12,030 bases of DNA from Elusimicrobiota bacterium (GTDB lineage Bacteria; Elusimicrobiota; Elusimicrobia; UBA1565; UBA9628). The stretch is taken from contig JAGWMT010000079.1 of assembly GCA_028871595.1 (NCBI GenBank), positions 1 through 12,030 on the forward strand, written 5' to 3'. Numbering within the stretch: position 1 is the stretch's first letter; every line of letters starts with the position of its first letter. The notes under the pieces are model-generated. The model made no database searches and was not told the origin of the DNA. It saw only the letters and a program-made list of their open reading frames with translations. Shown here one piece after another: positions 7,871-12,030 of this stretch. The translations under genes were made by a program, and so were the position numbers.

Positions 7871-9163
7871 GTGAGCTCGAACAAGAAGCGCTCCGGCCGC
7901 CCGGAGAACGTCGGAATCGTCGGACTGGGCTATGTGGGCCTGCCCCTGGCGGTCGAATTCGCCCGCGCCGGACACCGGGTCACCGGCGTCGAGGCCAGCC
8001 CGGCGCGAAGCGCGGCGCTCAAGAGCGGCCGTTCGTATATCGGTGACGTTCCCGGGGCCGAGATTTCGCGATTGACGAAAGCGGGACTGTTCCGCGTCCG
8101 CCCCGACGGCCGCGAGTTGGGCCGCTGCGACGCGGTGATCATCTGCGTCCAGACGCCGCTGCGCAAGTCGAAGGAGCCGGACCTGAGTTCCGTGGTCGCG
8201 GCCTGCGAGGCCGTCGCGCGCACGCTGCGCCGCGGCCAATTAATCGTACTCGAGAGCACGACCTATCCGGGGACCACGGACGAAATCGTCCGGCCGATAT
8301 TGGAAAAATCAGGCTTGAAGGCCGGACGGGACTTCCATTTGGCCTTTTCTCCGGAGCGGGTGGACCCCGGCAACGAAAAGTGGAACATCGTCAACACGCC
8401 GAAGGTGATCGGCGGGTTGAACGCGGCCTCCACGAAGCGCGCCGTCGCGCTGTACTCGCGCATCGTGCGGCGCGTGGTCCCGGTCTCCAGCGCGAAAGCG
8501 GCGGAGCTGGTGAAACTGCTGGAAAACACCTTCCGGGCGGTCAACATCGCCCTCGTCAACGAAATGGCGCAGGTGTGCGATAAGCTGGGTCTCGACGTTT
8601 GGGAGGTCGTCGGCGCGGCGGCGACGAAGCCGTTCGGCTTCATGCCGTTCTGGCCCGGGCCCGGCATCGGCGGGCACTGCATCCCGAAGGATCCTCAGCT
8701 CCTGACGTGGAAGATGAAGTCCCTCAACTTCGAGCCGCGCTTCATCGGCCTGGCGACGACGATCAACGGCACGATGCCCGATTACGCCGTCACGCGCATC
8801 GCTCGGGTGCTCAACGACGCCGGCCGCTCGGTGAAGGGCAGCCGGATCCTGGTGCTCGGAGTCGCCTATAAGCCGGGCGTTTCGGATTATCGGGAATCCC
8901 CGGCGCTGGACGTCATGCATCTCCTGGCCGAGGAAGGCGCGAAGGTCGAATACTGCGATTCCTTCGTGCCGCGGGCGGAGGCGGGCGGCCGGGTCTGGCG
9001 CCGGCGCCCGCTCACGGACTCCACGGTGAAGGGCGCGGACCTGGTCGCGATCTTGACGGCCCATCCGGACGTGGACTACGCCCGGGTCGTTCGCCTCGCC
9101 CGCCGCGTCTTCGACGCCCGCAACGCGACGGCGGGCGTTGCCGGCCGCATCGAGAAGCTTTAA
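7871..9163 (+). CDS. wbpA: Nucleotide-sugar dehydrogenase, WbpA-type (UDP-N-acetylglucosamine 6-dehydrogenase)
   Basis: This 430-residue NAD+ enzyme oxidises the C6 hydroxyl of a UDP-HexNAc to the uronic acid, a precursor for O-antigen or capsule sugars. Residues counted from GTG 7871: the Rossmann site is VGIVGLGYVGLPLAVEF (14-30), then CVQTPL (92-97), ESTTYPGTT (128-136), FSPERVDPGN (159-168), KLLENTFRAVNIAL (215-228) and PGPGIGGHCIPKDP (262-275) with the catalytic Cys270. A C-terminal domain starts near VLGVAYKPGVSDYRESPA (328-345). YPGTT, SPERVDPGN and GGHCIPKDP are typical of the WbpA/TviB/WecC branch rather than UDP-glucose dehydrogenase. The downstream gene for a decarboxylase, epimerase or aminotransferase usual for WbpA pathways is absent here, so the exact HexNAc is uncertain. 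An in-frame ATG at 7835 lies inside the promoter, so GTG 7871 is preferred. The histidine kinase gene follows after 17 bases and may be co-transcribed. Confidence 0.9.
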   Translation: MSSNKKRSGRPENVGIVGLGYVGLPLAVEFARAGHRVTGVEASPARSAALKSGRSYIGDVPGAEISRLTKAGLFRVRPDGRELGRCDAVIICVQTPLRKSKEPDLSSVVAACEAVARTLRRGQLIVLESTTYPGTTDEIVRPILEKSGLKAGRDFHLAFSPERVDPGNEKWNIVNTPKVIGGLNAASTKRAVALYSRIVRRVVPVSSAKAAELVKLLENTFRAVNIALVNEMAQVCDKLGLDVWEVVGAAATKPFGFMPFWPGPGIGGHCIPKDPQLLTWKMKSLNFEPRFIGLATTINGTMPDYAVTRIARVLNDAGRSVKGSRILVLGVAYKPGVSDYRESPALDVMHLLAEEGAKVEYCDSFVPRAEAGGRVWRRRPLTDSTVKGADLVAILTAHPDVDYARVVRLARRVFDARNATAGVAGRIEKL

Positions 9164-9180
9164 AGGGATTTTTTCCGAAC

Positions 9181-11208
9181 ATGGCCGACACGCCGATGCC
9201 GCCGCCTTTTCCCGCTCCGACCCCGGGTCCCGGGGGCGGCGGATTGGAGCGCCAGTGCCTTGAGGCCCTGAAAGCGATCGGCAAGGCCCTGGGGCAGATG
9301 GCGCTTTACAAGGTGGGGCATCCGGCGGTCGCCGATACCATCCGCGTCGCCGCGGAGAACCTGGACGCCGCTCTGGCCCTCGCTCCGGAAGGCGAACTGG
9401 TGGTGAGCCTGGATGAGCAGAAGCTGATCGCGAACGGCCGGGTGATCGGCACCGCCGGCCAGCTGCCGAACACCATCATCAACCTTTACAACCGATTCAA
9501 ATTATCGAGTCTCACCTTCCGGACCGGCATCACCCCCGCGGAGATCGCCGGATTCTGCGAATTGGCGGCCCTGCGTCCGGACGCCGCCGCGGCGACGGAT
9601 CCGAAGGTGTTTCTCACCGAGAAGGGCGTGTTCCATCTGTCGCTCAACGAAGCCGTCTACATGAAGGCCGGCGAACAGGGCCCCGGCGCGGGCGTCGGCG
9701 CCGGAGACGGAGGCGGAGGCGGTCTCGGCGCGGGCGCGGGCGCCGGGGGCGGGCCGGGAGCCGGGTCCGGGACCGTATCGGAATCGGGAAGCGGAGCCGG
9801 TGCGGGCGCGGGCGCGGGCGCGGGCGCCGGGGCGGGTTCCGGCGGCGCGGGCGGCGGCGGGGAAGATCAAATCCGCGGAATCACGGCCGCGATCGCGTCG
9901 GGCTCCCTCGAACGCACGATGATGGCCTTGGTCGAGAAATCGGTCCCCGATCCCGTCCTGCGCGCCAAAGTGATCGCTCAGGTGATGAAGCTCCTGGAGA
10001 CCGACATCGCGCGGCGCGTGGAAGAGGTCACCCTTCCCCTCAAGCGCGAGAAGAAGGTCGTGGAGAACGAGGCGGCGCGAACGACCAGCGTCATGCAGAA
10101 CATGGTCGAAGGCGTCGTCGTCGTCGACGATCAGGGCAAGATCCTGATGATGAACCCGGCCGCCGAGCAGATTTACGGCGAGACCTTGGCCCAGTCCGCC
10201 GGCAAAGGGATCTCCGACAAGGCGAGCGATCAATTCGTCGTGACGATGGCCTCCGAGATCGCGACTCCGGCCGACCGCGACATCAATCGCGAAGTGAAGA
10301 GCGCCGGCGCCGACGACACGAAGAAGACCCTGCGCGCGTCCAGCGCCGTCGTGCAAACCGAGGAAGGTAAGGTCGTCGGCGTGGTGACCGCTCTTCCCGA
10401 CGCGACCAAGCACCGCGAACTGCAGCGGATCCAGCGGGATTTCATCGCGCACGTGACTCATGAATTGCGCGCCCCGTTATCGTCCATCCGGGCCGCGTTG
10501 GAGATCATCCAGAGCGAGTTCGGCGGGGCCAAGGACGGGGACGAGGCGCGCATGCTCAACACCGCGCTGAAGAACTCGGACCGGCTCGCGGACATGATCA
10601 ACGGCATCCTGGATTTTTCCAAGATCGAATCGGGGCAAATGACCGTTTTCCCGAAACCCGTCGAACCGGAGAAGATCGCCCGCGAGGCGGTGGACAGCCT
10701 CCAACCCTGGGCCCAGAAGAAGGGGATCGCGTTGACGATGACCGCTCCCGGGGGACTGCCTTTGGTGGACTCCGACGCGCCGCGCACGGTGCAGGTGATC
10801 GTCAACCTGTTGTCGAACGCGATCAAGTTCACCCCCGCGGGCGGAAGCATCACGGTGAAGTTGGCGCGCCGCACCGAGGGGCACGTCACCTTCGTGGAAT
10901 TCGCCGTGACCGACACCGGCCCCGGCATCCCGAAAGCGGAGCAGGAACGAATCTTCGAGAAATTCGCGCAGATCGCCTCTGGAGAGTCGCACGTGGGCGG
11001 CACGGGCCTGGGCTTGTCGATCGCGAAGGCTCTGGTGCACCTTCAGAAGGGAAAGATGTGGATTGAGAGCGAGCCGGGCGCCGGAGCCACGTTCCTATTC
11101 ACCTTGCCCGTGTTCGCGGCGCAGGCGGTCGAGGCCATGTCGGTGCGCACGAAGCCGGCGGCGGTCGACGTCCGCCCTTGGTGGAAGCGCCTGCTCGGCC
11201 TCAAGTAA
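9181..11208 (+). CDS. Soluble PAS-domain sensor histidine kinase with an uncharacterised N-terminal module
   Basis: This 675-residue kinase would autophosphorylate on histidine and pass the phosphate to a response regulator that is not encoded in the window. Residues about 20-165 form an alpha/beta-looking module with ALYKVGHPAV (41-50) and a LIANGRVIG stretch (82-90), which I cannot assign to a named domain. Residues 166-227 are an extreme Gly/Ala/Ser linker. A helical segment (228-300) leads to a PAS domain (about 301-400, GVVVVDDQGKILMMNPAAEQ). HisKA follows with H-box FIAHVTHELRAPLSSIR (421-437) and phospho-acceptor His427. HATPase motifs are the N box VNLLSNAIKFTP (541-552), DTGPGIP (578-584), IFEKF (591-595) and GGTGLGLSIAKAL (606-618). 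The tail WWKRLLGLK is basic. No transmembrane segment or signal peptide is visible, so it senses from the cytoplasm. ATG 9181 is preceded by a weak AGGGA 13 bases away. The 3' end overlaps the convergent comF gene by 8 bases. Confidence 0.92.
   Translation: MADTPMPPPFPAPTPGPGGGGLERQCLEALKAIGKALGQMALYKVGHPAVADTIRVAAENLDAALALAPEGELVVSLDEQKLIANGRVIGTAGQLPNTIINLYNRFKLSSLTFRTGITPAEIAGFCELAALRPDAAAATDPKVFLTEKGVFHLSLNEAVYMKAGEQGPGAGVGAGDGGGGGLGAGAGAGGGPGAGSGTVSESGSGAGAGAGAGAGAGAGSGGAGGGGEDQIRGITAAIASGSLERTMMALVEKSVPDPVLRAKVIAQVMKLLETDIARRVEEVTLPLKREKKVVENEAARTTSVMQNMVEGVVVVDDQGKILMMNPAAEQIYGETLAQSAGKGISDKASDQFVVTMASEIATPADRDINREVKSAGADDTKKTLRASSAVVQTEEGKVVGVVTALPDATKHRELQRIQRDFIAHVTHELRAPLSSIRAALEIIQSEFGGAKDGDEARMLNTALKNSDRLADMINGILDFSKIESGQMTVFPKPVEPEKIAREAVDSLQPWAQKKGIALTMTAPGGLPLVDSDAPRTVQVIVNLLSNAIKFTPAGGSITVKLARRTEGHVTFVEFAVTDTGPGIPKAEQERIFEKFAQIASGESHVGGTGLGLSIAKALVHLQKGKMWIESEPGAGATFLFTLPVFAAQAVEAMSVRTKPAAVDVRPWWKRLLGLK
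9802..9825 (+). repeat. In-frame hexanucleotide tandem repeat in the kinase linker
   Basis: Four perfect copies of GCGGGC lie in tandem in the kinase reading frame and encode Ala-Gly pairs (from residue 208). They sit within a wider Gly/Ala-coding stretch (about 9676-9861), which also has a shorter copy of the same run near 9728-9745. Gain or loss of whole six-base units would lengthen or shorten the linker without breaking the frame. Confidence 0.8.
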
Positions 11209-11923
11209 AGCGTCCGGCCCGGGTGAAGACGGCGGCGGCGACGTCGGCGGCCCCCGCCCGGCGCAGCGCCAGCGCGCATTCCTCCAAAGTCGTCCCGCTC
11301 GCGCACACATCGTCGACGAGCAGGAGCCGTTTTCCTTCCGCCGCGGGCCCGCCGGCCCGGACCTCGAAGGCGCCGGACAATTCGGCGCGGCGCTGCGTAC
11401 GGCGCAAACTCCAAGTCGGCCCGGACGCGCGCCGGCGTTCGAGGAGGCCCAGCACCGGAAGTCCCGATCTCGCCGCCAATTCGCGGGCCAGCAGGTCCGC
11501 CTGATTGTAGCCGCGCTCGCGTTGGCGGCGGGGATGAAGCGGCACGGGGACGAGGGCGTCGAATCCCGACAGTTCGGTGCGCACGGCGACGTCCTCCGCC
11601 AACATTCGTCCGGCGGCGCGCGCCGCCGAGGGCGAGCCGCGAAATTTGAAGGCGTGCACCAGCGACGCGGCGGGTCCCCGGTGAGCCGCGGCCGCGCGGA
11701 TGAGGCGGCAGGCGAAAAGCCGTCCGGCGCACGCCCCGCAGAAGTCCCTCCGCGCGCCCAGCGCCGCGGCGCAACGAACGCAGGCCGGTCGCGGAGGCGG
11801 GGGAATGGCGTCCGCGCAGGCCGCGCACAGAGGGCCCTCCTCCCCGAATGGAAGGTCGCCCCGGCAGTGGGCGCACGCCCGGGGAAGGAGCACGTGCAGA
11901 ACGCCTTCCAGCAAAATGTCCAC
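11201..11923 (-). CDS. comF: ComF-family phosphoribosyltransferase-like protein
   Basis: This 240-residue protein matches the ComF/ComFC/GntX family, which in naturally competent bacteria works with other Com proteins in DNA uptake and single-strand DNA handling. The N-terminus has four CxxC pairs (C17/C20, C33/C36, C48/C51, C62/C65), the expected zinc-binding region. The phosphoribosyltransferase fold follows: VPVPLHPRRQRERGYNQADL (125-144) is the family signature and LLLVDDVCASGTTLEE (200-215) is the PRPP-binding loop. Its biochemical reaction is not established even in model organisms. GTG 11923 gives the usual spacing of about 16 residues before the first CxxC. TAGGGT on the minus strand (11927-11932) lies only three bases upstream, too close to be a clean leaderless promoter for this start. 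No other competence gene is in view. Its end overlaps the kinase gene by 8 bases, and an 87-base spacer separates it from the next divergent gene. Confidence 0.92.
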   Translation of the reverse strand: MDILLEGVLHVLLPRACAHCRGDLPFGEEGPLCAACADAIPPPPRPACVRCAAALGARRDFCGACAGRLFACRLIRAAAAHRGPAASLVHAFKFRGSPSAARAAGRMLAEDVAVRTELSGFDALVPVPLHPRRQRERGYNQADLLARELAARSGLPVLGLLERRRASGPTWSLRRTQRRAELSGAFEVRAGGPAAEGKRLLLVDDVCASGTTLEECALALRRAGAADVAAAVFTRAGRFT

Positions 11924-11997
11924 CTTACCCTACGAACCGGCCCCCGGAAACGTTCCATCGGCCGCGCCCGGGCGTAAGGTTCCCGGGGGGCCTTTGG

Positions 11998-12003
11998 TAT
12001 CAT
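11998..12003 (+). promoter_or_regulatory. -10 element TATCAT before the last gene
   Basis: TATCAT matches TATAAT at five of six positions and lies seven bases before ATG 12011, so transcription would begin one base before the start codon. The intervening bases contain GGAGG, but only two bases from the ATG, which is too close for a normal Shine-Dalgarno for that start. No convincing -35 hexamer lies 16-18 bases upstream. An in-frame ATG at 12002 lies inside the -10 itself and would not be transcribed. Confidence 0.45.
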
Positions 12004-12010
12004 GGAGGCA

Positions 12011-12030
12011 ATGCGGCGATCGGGATTCGC
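12011..12030 (+). CDS. Start of an unidentified gene, cut off by the window end
   Basis: Only six full codons are visible (Met-Arg-Arg-Ser-Gly-Phe), so no function can be given. The basic residues followed by the start of what might be a hydrophobic stretch would suit a signal peptide, but that is a guess. The start is supported by the -10 element seven bases upstream and by the divergent position opposite comF. An upstream in-frame ATG at 12002 would add three residues. Confidence 0.4.

Noticed and set aside
9676..9861. The GC-rich repeats in the kinase gene as a CRISPR-like or mobile repeat.
   Set aside because: The units are six bases, in frame, without spacers, and simply encode Gly/Ala pairs.
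11965..11974. Palindrome CGCCCGGGCG in the comF divergent spacer as an operator.
   Set aside because: Only G and C are involved in a very GC-rich region, so a ten-base palindrome can arise by chance, and it has no second copy nearby.
11095..12003. A 302-residue minus-strand open frame over the comF gene.
   Set aside because: It lacks the CxxC pairs and PRPP loop, which lie in the adjacent frame, and its composition is that of a shadow frame.

Overview
The window is a compact, GC-rich bacterial chromosome segment of about 12 kb. It holds nine complete protein genes and the first codons of a tenth. I see no tRNA, rRNA, CRISPR array, insertion sequence or phage gene, and no gene-free stretch longer than about 90 bases. 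The phylum cannot be fixed from the sequence. The bias toward Ala, Gly and Arg with G/C third positions is uniform, so nothing suggests recent transfer. Several start codons sit 6-7 bases after a -10-like hexamer, which suggests that leaderless mRNAs are common in this organism.

Layout, left to right: (1) a terminator-like hairpin, then a divergent RecQ-type helicase (+, 81-2240). Facing it is an adrenodoxin-reductase-type ferredoxin-NADP+ reductase (-, 2224-3615). (2) An AGE-family sugar epimerase/isomerase (+, 3698-4882) faces a three-gene operon on the minus strand: UDP-glucose 6-dehydrogenase (6481-7800), UDP-glucuronate decarboxylase (5552-6484) and a dolichyl-phosphate-mannose-synthase-like glycosyltransferase 2 (4857-5555). 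(3) A WbpA-type UDP-N-acetylglucosamine 6-dehydrogenase (+, from 7871) is followed 17 bases later by a soluble PAS histidine kinase with an unusual N-terminal module and a Gly/Ala linker (+, 9181-11208). Facing it is a ComF-type phosphoribosyltransferase (-, 11201-11923). (4) A new plus-strand gene begins at 12011 and runs off the window.

The central block is a nucleotide-sugar module. UDP-glucose is oxidised to UDP-glucuronate and decarboxylated to UDP-xylose. A GT2 enzyme encoded in the same operon could move a sugar onto a polyprenyl phosphate or another acceptor. The divergent dehydrogenase supplies a UDP-HexNAc uronate, and the AGE protein may interconvert a sugar nearby. Together these point to surface polysaccharide or glycoconjugate synthesis. 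The helicase, reductase, kinase and ComF genes are housekeeping or regulatory neighbours with no evident link to it.

The architecture is regular. All three convergent gene pairs overlap at their 3' ends (17, 26 and 8 bases). All three divergent pairs are separated by only 70-87 bases. The two junctions in the minus-strand operon are four-base stop/start overlaps, and the second appears to use CTG as a start codon. I did not find a clear new defence or mobile system. The most unusual items are the helicase with altered motifs, the kinase's N-terminal half, the CTG start and the leaderless promoter pattern.
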